From assembly GCA_904396155.1 (NCBI GenBank), contig CAJFOI010000013.1:1-51428 (forward strand): 51,428 nt of DNA. Direction: 5' to 3'. Each line of letters begins with the position of its first letter. The first letter of the stretch is position 1. Source of the stretch: Candidatus Avispirillum faecium (lineage in GTDB: Bacteria; Bacillota; Clostridia; Oscillospirales; CAG-272). Below, in pieces: positions 34,059 through 42,856 of this stretch. The notes beneath the pieces were generated by a model. It was given only the letters and a program-made list of their open reading frames with translations. It ran no database searches and was not told where the DNA came from. Position numbers and translations under genes: made by a program.

Positions 34059-34829
34059 ATGCGCAAAACCATAGACGGGATCGAGACCGACTACACGGAC
34101 TGCGGAGAGGGCCCCTTCATTTTTTTGCTCCACGGCTGGGGTTCCAAAAAGGAGTTGTTTGCCCCGATTACAGAACTTTTGTCTGCGAAGTATCGGGTCG
34201 TCGCCCCGGACCTGCCCGGCTTTGGCAAAACCCAGGAGCCGCCGGAAGAGTGGGATCTGGCCAGCTACACAGATTTTGTCATCCGCTTTATCGAAAGCTT
34301 TGGTGCAAAGCGGGTGATCCTTTTGGGGCATTCCTTCGGCGGTCGGGTGATTATCAAAATGGCTTCCCGCGGCGCTTTGCCCTTTGCCGTCGACAAGATC
34401 ATCCTCACTGGGAGTGCGGGCATTCTGCCCAGGCGCGGGGCGGGGTATTACCTGCGCACAAGGCTCTATAAAATGGGAAAGGCTTTTTTGAACTGGGCAC
34501 CTGTGAAAAGTCTGTGCCCGGGGGCCCTGTCCAGCTTGCAGAAAAGGATGGGCTCCTCGGATTATGCCGCGGCTTCTCCCACGATGCGAAAGGTTTTTGT
34601 GCGGGTGGTGAATGAGGACCTGGCGCCGCTGCTGCCGCAGATTCCGGAAGAGACTTTGCTTATCTGGGGGGAAAACGATCCGGCGACCCCTCTTTCGGAC
34701 GGGCTGCAGATGGAGCGGGAAATCCCCAATGCGGGACTTGCGAAAATTGCCGGTGCGGGACATTATGCCTGGCTGGATCAGCCCCGTGTATTTGCTTCGA
34801 TTTTACGGTCTTATTTGAAGCTTGACTGA
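34059..34829 (+). CDS. Alpha/beta hydrolase
   Basis: Read from ATG 34059 (AGAGGAGG upstream). A 256-residue alpha/beta-hydrolase fold protein: oxyanion-hole segment FLLHGWGSKK, nucleophile elbow LGHSFGGR, a cap region (about 130-185), then the acid (ENDPATPL) and histidine (GAGHYAWLDQP). The substrate is not evident. It heads an operon with two enzymes that add D-Ala-D-Ala to peptidoglycan precursor, so a wall or lipid precursor ester is one possibility, but nothing in the sequence proves it. Confidence 0.88.
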   Translation: MRKTIDGIETDYTDCGEGPFIFLLHGWGSKKELFAPITELLSAKYRVVAPDLPGFGKTQEPPEEWDLASYTDFVIRFIESFGAKRVILLGHSFGGRVIIKMASRGALPFAVDKIILTGSAGILPRRGAGYYLRTRLYKMGKAFLNWAPVKSLCPGALSSLQKRMGSSDYAAASPTMRKVFVRVVNEDLAPLLPQIPEETLLIWGENDPATPLSDGLQMEREIPNAGLAKIAGAGHYAWLDQPRVFASILRSYLKLD

Positions 34830-34877
34830 GTGCTTTTTATTTTATGACGGCAATTGCCAGGGAAGGCATGGTTTTAT

Positions 34878-36461
34878 ATGGAGATATACTTTTTTATTTT
34901 GTGTGCGGCCGCATACTTGTGGGCGGTCTTCATGAATGCGCTGACCCAGACGCATATTTTTCAGCTCAACTCCTATCATCCGGTCCGGCAGCTGAAGTGG
35001 ATCGGGACAAATCTGGGGAGCGTGGCGTCCAACATATATGCAGTGGCGTTTGCGGCAGTGGCGCTGTATATCGGACGGATATCCGGTGTTTCATTTTCTG
35101 TCGGAAATGTCATACAGATCCTGTTTGTGGGGGCATTCGTCATGTTTGCTCTTTCGGATATCCCGAAAAAGAAGGCGAAGAAGCCCCTGGTATTTACGGC
35201 GCGGGTCAAGCGGCTGCTTTTTACATATATGGTTTTGCATCTTCTCATTGTGGCAGGTGCAGCGGTCCTGTATATTCTTCTGGAGCGCAGCAGCTGGCAC
35301 TTTGCATCGCTTTTCCTGGGCTATACGGCGGCACCGCTTCTCCTGCTTTTGTCCAATGGTATCAACGCGCCGGCGGAGGCCGCAGTGCGCCGGCATTATG
35401 TGCGGGATGCGAAGGGAATTTTGCAGGATTGCCCTGACCTCAAAGTGATCGGCATTACGGGAAGTTATGGCAAGACCAGCATGAAGTATTTTCTCACGAC
35501 GCTGCTGCGGCAGAAGTATAACGTGCTGATGACGCCGGAAAGCTACAATACGCCCATGGGCGTGGTAAAGACCGTTCGAGAGCAGCTGCGGGGATATCAT
35601 GAGATCTTCGTATGCGAAATGGGTGCCAAAAAGACGGGGGAAATTCGGGAACTGTGCGACATTGTAAAGCCGCAGCTGGGGATCATCACTTCTATCGGAC
35701 CGCAGCATCTGGAATCCTTCAAAAGCATGGAGAATATTGTAAATACCAAATATGAACTTGCCGATGCCGTAGGCGGAAAGGTGTTTTTGAATACAGACAA
35801 CGAATTGATCGCCGCCCGTCTGCCGGACGGGTGCATACGGTACGGTACAGGAGAGAATACTGACTATCGGGCACAGGTTGTTTCTGTGTCCCGGAAGGGG
35901 ACTGCCTTTACCGTCACTTATCCCGACGGGGGATGTCACGCGTTTCAAACGATTTTGATCGGCGCGCATAATGTTGTCAACCTGTGCGGCGCAGTGGCAA
36001 TGGCCGACTTTTTGGGTGTGCCGCCGGAGGATATCCGGCAGGGCCTCCGGCGGATCCAGCCGGTGCCCCACCGCATGCAGCTTTTGGAAAAAGGACCTGC
36101 ATTGATCATTGACGATGCTTTCAATTCCAACCCCAGCGGATGCAAGGCGGCGCTGGAAGCCATGGCGCTGTTCAGTGAATATAAAATTTTGGTGACGCCC
36201 GGTATGGTGGAACTGGGGGAACAGGAAGAAGCCTTAAACGAGACATTCGGCACACAGGCGGCAGGTGTATGTGATTTTGTCATTGCCGTAGGCCAGCGGC
36301 GGGCCGGTCCTATTCTGGCGGGCCTTGCCAAGGCCGGGTATCCGAAGGAACAGACCTATGTTGCCAAAGATCTGGCAGATGCTATGCAAAAGGCTTACTC
36401 CATAGAAACGGCCCGCAAAAAAGTGATCCTTTTGGAAAACGATTTGCCGGATAACTACTGA
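34878..36461 (+). CDS. MurF-like ligase with N-terminal membrane domain
   Basis: Read from ATG 34878. A 527-residue protein whose first about 165 residues form four hydrophobic membrane segments instead of the usual soluble UDP-binding domain of MurF. The central and C-terminal Mur ligase domains follow: P-loop GITGSYGKTSMK, ESYNTPMGVVKTV, CEMGAKKTGEI, GPQHLESF, IDDAFNSNPSG and TPGMVELG, the last two typical of MurF. It would join D-Ala-D-Ala to the UDP-MurNAc-tripeptide, or a related step, at the membrane. The next gene codes for Ddl, its substrate supplier, 12 bases away. Whether it is the only MurF of the cell cannot be judged here. Confidence 0.85.
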   Translation: MEIYFFILCAAAYLWAVFMNALTQTHIFQLNSYHPVRQLKWIGTNLGSVASNIYAVAFAAVALYIGRISGVSFSVGNVIQILFVGAFVMFALSDIPKKKAKKPLVFTARVKRLLFTYMVLHLLIVAGAAVLYILLERSSWHFASLFLGYTAAPLLLLLSNGINAPAEAAVRRHYVRDAKGILQDCPDLKVIGITGSYGKTSMKYFLTTLLRQKYNVLMTPESYNTPMGVVKTVREQLRGYHEIFVCEMGAKKTGEIRELCDIVKPQLGIITSIGPQHLESFKSMENIVNTKYELADAVGGKVFLNTDNELIAARLPDGCIRYGTGENTDYRAQVVSVSRKGTAFTVTYPDGGCHAFQTILIGAHNVVNLCGAVAMADFLGVPPEDIRQGLRRIQPVPHRMQLLEKGPALIIDDAFNSNPSGCKAALEAMALFSEYKILVTPGMVELGEQEEALNETFGTQAAGVCDFVIAVGQRRAGPILAGLAKAGYPKEQTYVAKDLADAMQKAYSIETARKKVILLENDLPDNY

Positions 36462-36473
36462 GGGGGAAGCTGT

Positions 36474-37673
36474 ATGAAAATCAAACTTGCGGTGTTGTTC
36501 GGTGGACGCAGTGTAGAGCATGAGGTTTCCATCATTTCTGCTCTGCAGGCGATGGAAAACTTGAACAAGGAAAAATACCAGATCCATCCTGTTTATATTG
36601 CAAAAACCGGGGAGATGTATACCGGCGAGGCCCTTCGCAGCATGTCCTCGTATTTGGATATCCCGGCGCTGCTTCGCACCTGCCGGCAAGTGACCTTTCT
36701 GCCAGTGGGGGGAGATGTGTATTTGCAGACGCTTTCCGGTGCCGGTAGAAAAGAAAAGCCGGAGCGCATCGACGTGGCTTTCCCGATCACCCACGGGACC
36801 AACGTAGAAGACGGCGCGCTGCAGGGGTACCTGAAAACGGTGGGAGTTCCCTTTGTGGGACCTGACGTGCTGGCTTCTGCGGTGGGCATGGACAAATATG
36901 TCATGAAAACCATGCTTCGGGACGGAGGGTTCCCGGTGTTGGACTGTGTGCGCTTTCTGCGGGGAGAGCAAATGGAGGATATGGTCTGCCGGGCGGAGGA
37001 GAAAATGGCGTATCCGATGATCGTAAAGCCTGTCAATCTGGGTTCCAGCGTAGGGATAACCAAGGCGTCGGACAGAGAGGCACTGGAGGCGGCACTGGAG
37101 ACGGCGTTCACCTATGCGGACGCGGTTTTGGCGGAGCCCGCGATCACAAAACTGCGGGAGATCAACTGCTCCGTTGTGGGGGACGCCTGGGAGGCCCAGG
37201 CATCCGAATGTGAAGAACCCTTTATGGAGGATGAGATCCTCAGCTACGAAAACAAATATATGGATACAGGCGCCTCCAAGGGGGGAGGATCCAAGGGAAT
37301 GGCGAGCCTGAAGCGGAAGATTCCCGCGGATATTTCTCCAAAGCTGCGGGAAAAGATTCGTACAATGGCGGTGGATGCGTTTCACTTTTTGGGGATGTCG
37401 GGGGTTTCCCGGATCGATTTTATGATCGACTGTGAAGCAGACGCACTGTACATCAACGAATTCAACACCATTCCCGGCTCTCTTGCGTTTTATTTGTGGG
37501 AGCCGGTAGGGGTTTCGTATGGAGCACTATTGGACAGGTTGATTTCCCTTGCGATAAAAAGAAGCAGGCAGGAGGCGGACATTTTGTTTTCCTTTGATAC
37601 GAACCTGCTGGCAATGAGCGCGCATTCCGGTACGAAAGGTGCAAAAGGTACAAAAGGTACAAAGAAAGCTTAA
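36474..37673 (+). CDS. ddl: D-alanine--D-alanine ligase
   Basis: A 399-residue ATP-grasp enzyme. N-terminal VLFGGRSVEHEVSIISALQ, ATP-binding PMIVKPVNLGSSVGI, the omega-loop with Y-E-N-K-Y (a Tyr as in D-Ala-D-Ala enzymes, not the His or Phe types of vancomycin-resistance ligases), and the metal site EFNTIPGSLAFYLWE. Specificity for D-Ala-D-Ala is therefore expected. The C-terminus carries a short basic tail of four G-x-K triplets encoded by a 9-base tandem repeat, not part of the fold. Last gene of its operon. Confidence 0.93.
   Translation: MKIKLAVLFGGRSVEHEVSIISALQAMENLNKEKYQIHPVYIAKTGEMYTGEALRSMSSYLDIPALLRTCRQVTFLPVGGDVYLQTLSGAGRKEKPERIDVAFPITHGTNVEDGALQGYLKTVGVPFVGPDVLASAVGMDKYVMKTMLRDGGFPVLDCVRFLRGEQMEDMVCRAEEKMAYPMIVKPVNLGSSVGITKASDREALEAALETAFTYADAVLAEPAITKLREINCSVVGDAWEAQASECEEPFMEDEILSYENKYMDTGASKGGGSKGMASLKRKIPADISPKLREKIRTMAVDAFHFLGMSGVSRIDFMIDCEADALYINEFNTIPGSLAFYLWEPVGVSYGALLDRLISLAIKRSRQEADILFSFDTNLLAMSAHSGTKGAKGTKGTKKA
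37629..37664 (+). repeat. Four 9-base tandem repeats at the ddl 3' end
   Basis: GGTACGAAA, GGTGCAAAA, GGTACAAAA, GGTACAAAG in tandem, coding G-T-K, G-A-K, G-T-K, G-T-K just before the stop. Copy number could change by slippage without shifting the frame. Confidence 0.85.
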
Positions 37674-37679
37674 ACTGTC

Positions 37680-37716
37680 AAGGCCCTCCTCATTTGAGGA
37701 GGGCCTTTGTGATTTT
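37680..37716 (+). terminator. Terminator after ddl
   Basis: Perfect 12-bp inverted repeat AAGGCCCTCCTC / GAGGAGGGCCTT with an ATTT loop, followed by TGTGATTTT. It starts 7 bases after the ddl stop. Confidence 0.75.
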
Positions 37717-37755
37717 GAAAGCGCAGGCTTTTATGGGCTTTTCCTTATCTTGCCT

Positions 37756-38703
37756 TTAATCGAAATAGGTTTCGATCACCTTGCTGCATTCCTTGGGGGA
37801 ATACCGCCAGTAGGACATATGCTGTATTTGTGCAGTGTCTACATAATATTGGAGCGGCATTTTTTTCGCAGGTGCGTGACTGTCAATGAGTACCAGCTTG
37901 ATCTTCATCCGTTCCGGAATGATGTTTTTTATGTAAACGGAGCAGGCATCCCCCGGGGATACGTTGTCCCGCAGTTCTGCCAGCCCCGCAAGGTTCGGGG
38001 TCAGTTCCACGAAAATTCCGTAGTCTTCAATACTTCGGACGATGCCGGATACAGTGCTGCAGGGAGAGAACGCCGCGGCATTTTCCTCCCACGTGCCCAA
38101 CAGTTCCCGCAGGGTCATGTAGATTCTGCCAGTTTCCCGGTCGATGCTCTTTACCACGGACATAATTTTCTGTCCCGCGTACAACCGGTCAGAAGGGTGG
38201 AAAATTCGAGACACAGAGATGCAGTCCACGCAGATCAGCGATACGATTCCGCAGCCGATGTCTACGAAGGCGCCGAAGGGGTCCAGATGGGTGACGGCAG
38301 AGGGGATAATGTCGCCGGGTGCGAGTTTTTGGATAAACCGCTCTGTACATTCCTCCTGGGCTGCCCGGCGGGACAGGATCGCCGTGGGTTTTCCCCGGGT
38401 ATCCTGGATTTTCAGCACTTTGAAGCACACAGGTTTTCCCACGCGGGTGATTACGGCAATATCCTTTCCTCCGCCGGGGGAGTACTGGGCTTCCTCTTTG
38501 GGGATGATGCCTCTGGCAAAACCGAGATCTACATGCAGACTCATGTCTGTGCAGTCGCACACGGTGGCCACTGCTTCCAAAATACGGCCCTGACGCATGG
38601 CCCGGTCCAGCATCCGCAGGGATGCAGTATATAACGTATTTGCTTCCGTGTCGATCAGTGAACCCTCCGGGAGATACAGGTTTTCGTGTTTTTGCCGTTC
38701 CAT
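37756..38703 (-). CDS. S1 RNA-binding domain protein (short RpsA-like)
   Basis: A 315-residue protein with three S1-type OB folds (about 45-118, 126-200 and 210-285); the second shows SAVTHLDPFGAFVDIGCG and the third VSGIVRSIEDYGIFVELTPN. It is of the Firmicute short S1 type rather than the six-domain E. coli S1 and has a 45-residue N-terminal extension. A role in mRNA binding at the ribosome or RNA stability is inferred. It stands alone on the minus strand; a TATAAT (38770-38765) upstream lacks a good -35. Confidence 0.82.
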   Translation of the reverse strand: MERQKHENLYLPEGSLIDTEANTLYTASLRMLDRAMRQGRILEAVATVCDCTDMSLHVDLGFARGIIPKEEAQYSPGGGKDIAVITRVGKPVCFKVLKIQDTRGKPTAILSRRAAQEECTERFIQKLAPGDIIPSAVTHLDPFGAFVDIGCGIVSLICVDCISVSRIFHPSDRLYAGQKIMSVVKSIDRETGRIYMTLRELLGTWEENAAAFSPCSTVSGIVRSIEDYGIFVELTPNLAGLAELRDNVSPGDACSVYIKNIIPERMKIKLVLIDSHAPAKKMPLQYYVDTAQIQHMSYWRYSPKECSKVIETYFD

Positions 38704-38816
38704 ATTGTTTTCCTTTCCGTTTTGATATCGCTTGTACGATACATTTTATGAGGAGGTTTTGGGAATTATAACCGTATGTACAAAAAGCGATTTTAGAAAG
38801 AGGAGCAAAAATAGAA

Positions 38817-39683
38817 ATGCAGCTGCGAAAAAAGGGATTCCCAGAGCTGCGGGGGATTGTGGCAGAGGCAGCGGTGCTGCTCGCGGGCAGTATGATGTTT
38901 GGGCTTGCGGTAAATTTGTTTATTGAGCCGGGACAGATCACCATGAGTGGTTTTACAGGGATTTCCACTACGATCAATCACTTTTTGGGCACGCCCGTTG
39001 GTACAATGATGATTCTTTTGAATTTGCCGCTGCTGTTTTTGGAGTGGCGGCGCGCCGGGAGCGCCGGGGTGCTTCGCACGGGGATCGGGATCCTGTGTAC
39101 CTCCCTGGCGATTGACGGGTTTTCTTTTCTTCGTTCCGACTTTACCGATCCCCTTTTGTGTGCTGTTTTTGGTGGACTGATTATGGGAGCCGGCGGCGGA
39201 CTGCTGCTCACCCGGGGGTATACGACCGGCGGATCGGATCTGTGTGCGTTTCTCATTACCCGCAAATTTCGCCGGCTGACCACCGGGCGTGTCATTCTTT
39301 TTATTGATGTGGTAATTGTAGTAGGTTCCTCCGCTCTGATGCAGCGATGGACGGGATTGCTTTATTCCTTTGTGGCGGTGTGGTGCTATACGACTGCTTT
39401 TGATCGGGTGTTGGAGGGCTTTGGAGGGGCAAAATTGGTGATCATTGTTTCCGATCAACATGAAAAGATCGCCCAGCAGGTGTCGGAGCAGATGCATCGG
39501 GGTGTGACATTGCTCCATGGCGCGGGTTGGTACACAAAGGCCCGTCGAAACGTACTTCTGTGCGTGATCAAGCGCAGCGAGCAGTACGCGCTCACAAGTT
39601 TCGTGCGACAGGCGGATCCGGGGGCATTTGTAATCCTTTCCAATGCTTCGGAAGTTCTGGGAGAGGGCTTTGCAGAGGACTGA
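38817..39683 (+). CDS. YitT-family membrane protein
   Basis: A 288-residue protein with five to six membrane segments, including NLFIEPGQITMSGFTGIST and GGLIMGAGGGLLLTRGYTTGGSD, and a C-terminal cytoplasmic DUF2179 domain (about 205-288, VIIVSDQHEKIAQQVSEQM). The function of the YitT family is unknown; such domain pairs are suggested to be transporters with a sensory tail. GAGGAG lies before the ATG. It appears to be a single-gene unit. Confidence 0.88.
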   Translation: MQLRKKGFPELRGIVAEAAVLLAGSMMFGLAVNLFIEPGQITMSGFTGISTTINHFLGTPVGTMMILLNLPLLFLEWRRAGSAGVLRTGIGILCTSLAIDGFSFLRSDFTDPLLCAVFGGLIMGAGGGLLLTRGYTTGGSDLCAFLITRKFRRLTTGRVILFIDVVIVVGSSALMQRWTGLLYSFVAVWCYTTAFDRVLEGFGGAKLVIIVSDQHEKIAQQVSEQMHRGVTLLHGAGWYTKARRNVLLCVIKRSEQYALTSFVRQADPGAFVILSNASEVLGEGFAED

Positions 39684-39704
39684 CGGGAAAATGCACGCAT
39701 ATCC

Positions 39705-39733
39705 TTGAAAACGGGGCAAAAGTACGGTATAAT
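39705..39733 (+). promoter_or_regulatory. Promoter of the aminotransferase-ppa-obg-rsmF unit
   Basis: TTGAAA, 17 bases, TATAAT, 41 bases before the aminotransferase ATG. Confidence 0.8.
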
Positions 39734-39774
39734 ATAAGGGAATCTTTGATGTAAGCCGAAAGGATGGATATACG

Positions 39775-40971
39775 ATGGAATACTACTTTTCAGACAAACT
39801 TGGAGGGCTGAAGCCTTCTGCGATCCGCGAAATCTTCAAAAGTCTCTCAGATCCCAGTATCATCAGCTTTGCCGCCGGGAATCCTTCTCCCTTGTCTTTT
39901 CCGGTTTCCGATATGGCGGAGATCTCTGCGGATATCTTTGCAAATGCCCCTGTGGAAGCGCTGCAATACAGTGTGACGGAGGGATATCCTCCCCTGCGCA
40001 GGGCGGTAGAAGCGCGGATGCGGGAGAAGTTCTCCATCGGCGGGCAGGGGGATATGACGATCATCACCTCCGGCGGACAGCAGGGAATCGAGCTTGCCTG
40101 CAAGGCGCTGTGCAACGAGGGAGACATAGTGGTTTGTGAGGATCCCTCCTTTATCGGTGCGCTGAACGCATTTCGTTCCTGCGGGGCAAAAACGGTAGGA
40201 CTGCCCATTGAAGGGGACGGGATCGATCCGGAAAAACTGGACGCGCTGCTGGAGCGTACACCGAATGTAAAGCTTGTGTATCTGATTCCTACCTTTCAGA
40301 ATCCCGGGGGAACGACCATGGGTCTGGAGAAAAGAAAGGCAGTGTATGATATCTGCCGCCGGCGGGGGATCATGATTTTGGAGGACAACCCCTACGGAGA
40401 ACTGCGCTTTGCCGGAGAGGATCTGCCCACATTGAAAAGTATGGATACAGCGGGCATCGTACTGTATTGCTCCTCCTTTTCCAAGATCCTTTCTGCGGGA
40501 ATCCGGTTGGGATATCTCTGCGGTCCGGAACCTGTGGTACAGAAGATGGTGGTCGCAAAGCAGAGCGAGGACGTACATACCAATATATTCTTTCAGATGC
40601 TTACTTACCGCTATATGACAGAGCGGGATCTGGATGCCCACATCGCCAAAATCCGCAAGCTTTACCGGGAAAAATGTGCGCTGATGCTGGATACACTGGA
40701 CCAGCATATGCCGGCATCCGTCACCTACAGCCGGCCCGAGGGCGGCTTGTTTATCTGGATGACGCTGCCGGACTCCATCGATATGCTGACCTACGTGCGT
40801 GCCGCATTGGAACAGAAAGTGGCGGTGGTTCCCGGGAACACCTTCCTTTGCGATCCGGAGGGGTCCATCAACGCGGTGCGTCTCAATTACTCCACTCCAT
40901 CGGATGCAGAGATCGTGCAGGGATGTGAGATTCTGGCAAGCGTTGCCCGTCAGATGCTGGAGGGCAAGTAA
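39775..40971 (+). CDS. PLP-dependent aminotransferase (LysN/MocR-like catalytic type)
   Basis: A 398-residue fold-type I aminotransferase without the GntR DNA-binding domain of MocR proteins. Motifs: SFAAGNPSPLSFP, QYSVTEGYPPLRRAV, TSGGQQGIELACKAL, PTFQNPGGTTMG, and the PLP lysine in CSSFSKILSAGIRLGY. The closest functional names are 2-aminoadipate/aromatic or branched-chain transaminase; substrate choice cannot be decided. The next gene follows 22 bases on. Confidence 0.88.
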   Translation: MEYYFSDKLGGLKPSAIREIFKSLSDPSIISFAAGNPSPLSFPVSDMAEISADIFANAPVEALQYSVTEGYPPLRRAVEARMREKFSIGGQGDMTIITSGGQQGIELACKALCNEGDIVVCEDPSFIGALNAFRSCGAKTVGLPIEGDGIDPEKLDALLERTPNVKLVYLIPTFQNPGGTTMGLEKRKAVYDICRRRGIMILEDNPYGELRFAGEDLPTLKSMDTAGIVLYCSSFSKILSAGIRLGYLCGPEPVVQKMVVAKQSEDVHTNIFFQMLTYRYMTERDLDAHIAKIRKLYREKCALMLDTLDQHMPASVTYSRPEGGLFIWMTLPDSIDMLTYVRAALEQKVAVVPGNTFLCDPEGSINAVRLNYSTPSDAEIVQGCEILASVARQMLEGK

Positions 40972-40993
40972 AACTTCAAAAGGGGGCTGCCTT

Positions 40994-41536
40994 ATGAACA
41001 TATGGCATGATATCGACCCGGCTATGATCACACCGGACAGCTTTTCTGCTGTGATCGAAATTTCCAAGGGCTCCAAGAACAAATATGAGTTGGACAAACA
41101 TACAGGACTTTTGCGCCTGGATCGGATTTTGCACACGGCCACCCATTACCCGGCAAATTACGGGTTTATCCCGTTGACCTATGCGGACGATTTCGACCCC
41201 CTCGATACGATGGTGCTGTGTTCTGAAGCGATCCGGCCGCTGACCCTTGTGCAGGTATACCCCATTGGCGTGATTCGCATGACAGACGGGGGATATCCAG
41301 ATGAGAAGATCCTGGCTGTTCCCTTTGCGGACCCCATATACAACGGGTATAAATCGGTGTATGAGCTTCCCAAGCATGTGTTTGATGAGATCTGCCACTT
41401 TTTTACCGTTTATAAGCAGTTGGAGCAAAAGGAAACAGTCGTGGACGAGCTTTTGGACGCGGGAGATGCAAAGCAGATCATCACCCATGCCATGGAGAAT
41501 TATCAAAGACTGCGGCGGCAAAACCCTTCCGATTGA
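40994..41536 (+). CDS. ppa: Inorganic pyrophosphatase (family I)
   Basis: Read from ATG 40994; the frame is open upstream but that is a shadow of the aminotransferase. A 180-residue soluble family I PPase with metal-binding DDFDPLDTMVL and the surrounding GSKNKYELDK and HYPANYGFIP segments. It removes the pyrophosphate made by ligases and polymerases. It lies in a close set with obg (12-base gap). Confidence 0.93.
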   Translation: MNIWHDIDPAMITPDSFSAVIEISKGSKNKYELDKHTGLLRLDRILHTATHYPANYGFIPLTYADDFDPLDTMVLCSEAIRPLTLVQVYPIGVIRMTDGGYPDEKILAVPFADPIYNGYKSVYELPKHVFDEICHFFTVYKQLEQKETVVDELLDAGDAKQIITHAMENYQRLRRQNPSD

Positions 41537-41548
41537 AGCGAGAGAGAT

Positions 41549-42838
41549 ATGTTCATCGATAAAATAGAGATTTATGTGAAAGCCGGAAGCGGCGGAAACG
41601 GCGTTGTATCCTTCCGCAGAGAAAAATATGTGGCAAACGGCGGCCCCGACGGGGGCGACGGGGGCCGTGGCGGAAATATTGTTTTTCAGGTGGATGAGGG
41701 GGCCAATACCCTTCTTGCGTTTCGTTATAAACGAAAATTTGTTGCGGAAAATGGCGGCAGCGGAGAAGGCGGAAAGCGTCACGGAAAAAGCGGCGCCGAT
41801 ACGGTAATTCTGGTGCCCCGGGGGACGGTCATTCGGGACAAAGAAAGCGGGCGGATCCTCCACGACATGTGGGACGGCGTGCCTTATGTGGCCTGCCGTG
41901 GCGGACGGGGCGGCTGGGGCAACAAGCATTTTGCCACTGCCACCCGTCAGGTGCCCCGTTTTGCCAAGGACGGGCTGCCGGGGGAGGAAAAGACTCTACT
42001 TCTGGAACTGAAAATGATTGCCGACGTGGGGCTTGTAGGTCTGCCGTCGGCGGGAAAAAGTTCCCTTCTGGCTGCAGTATCCGCAGCCAGGCCGAAGATT
42101 GCCGCATATCATTTTACCACACTGGAACCCAGTCTTGGAATGGTGGACATGGGAGAAGACCGGGGCTTTGTCATGGCGGACATTCCGGGTCTGATCGAAG
42201 GTGCAGCGCAGGGTGCAGGCCTGGGGCATGATTTTCTCCGTCACATCGAGCGGTGCCGGCTGCTCGTTCAAGTGGTGGATGCTTCCGGGGTGGAGGGCAG
42301 GCTGCCAGCAGACGACTTTCGTACGATTTCCGAGGAATTGGAGGCATTTTCCAAGGAGCTTGCAGGACGTCCCCGGATCGTAGTGGCGAATAAATGCGAC
42401 TTGCTTTTAGATGGGACGAACACACCGGAGATCACCGCTCTGCAAACCTGTGCAGAGGCGATGGGGTATCCACTGGTGTGTATCTCCACCGCTACGGGAG
42501 CTGGGATCCGCCAGCTGCTGCTGCTTATTGAGCAGACGCTGTCCACCCTGCCGCCTGTGCAGGGATTTGAGCCGGATGCGGTGCCGGAGGACAGGGAAGA
42601 AGCCGGCGGGGATCCGCAGGATACTGTCATCCGCCGGGAGGAGGACGGGACGTTTGTCTGCGAGGGCAAGTGGTTGGAACGTTTGTGCGGCCGGGTATAC
42701 TTTGACGACCGGGAATCCCTGATGTACTTCCAGCGTTCTCTGAACAACGCGGGAATTATCGACCGTCTGCGGGAAGCGGGATGTGAAGAAGGAGATACGG
42801 TGCGCATATTTGATATCGAATTTGACTTCATGGATTAA
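41549..42838 (+). CDS. obg: GTPase Obg
   Basis: A 429-residue essential ribosome-assembly GTPase. The glycine-rich Obg fold (1-158, GGDGGRGGNIVFQ) is followed by the G domain with G1 GLPSAGKS (164-171), G3 DIPGLIEGA and G4 NKCD, and then the C-terminal OCT domain (about 350-429) found in Firmicutes. Involved in 50S maturation, stringent response and, in spore formers, sporulation. A start with GCGAGAGAT upstream is weak, so coupling to ppa is likely. Confidence 0.96.
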   Translation: MFIDKIEIYVKAGSGGNGVVSFRREKYVANGGPDGGDGGRGGNIVFQVDEGANTLLAFRYKRKFVAENGGSGEGGKRHGKSGADTVILVPRGTVIRDKESGRILHDMWDGVPYVACRGGRGGWGNKHFATATRQVPRFAKDGLPGEEKTLLLELKMIADVGLVGLPSAGKSSLLAAVSAARPKIAAYHFTTLEPSLGMVDMGEDRGFVMADIPGLIEGAAQGAGLGHDFLRHIERCRLLVQVVDASGVEGRLPADDFRTISEELEAFSKELAGRPRIVVANKCDLLLDGTNTPEITALQTCAEAMGYPLVCISTATGAGIRQLLLLIEQTLSTLPPVQGFEPDAVPEDREEAGGDPQDTVIRREEDGTFVCEGKWLERLCGRVYFDDRESLMYFQRSLNNAGIIDRLREAGCEEGDTVRIFDIEFDFMD

Positions 42839-42856
42839 AGGAGTGCTGCAAAGGAT

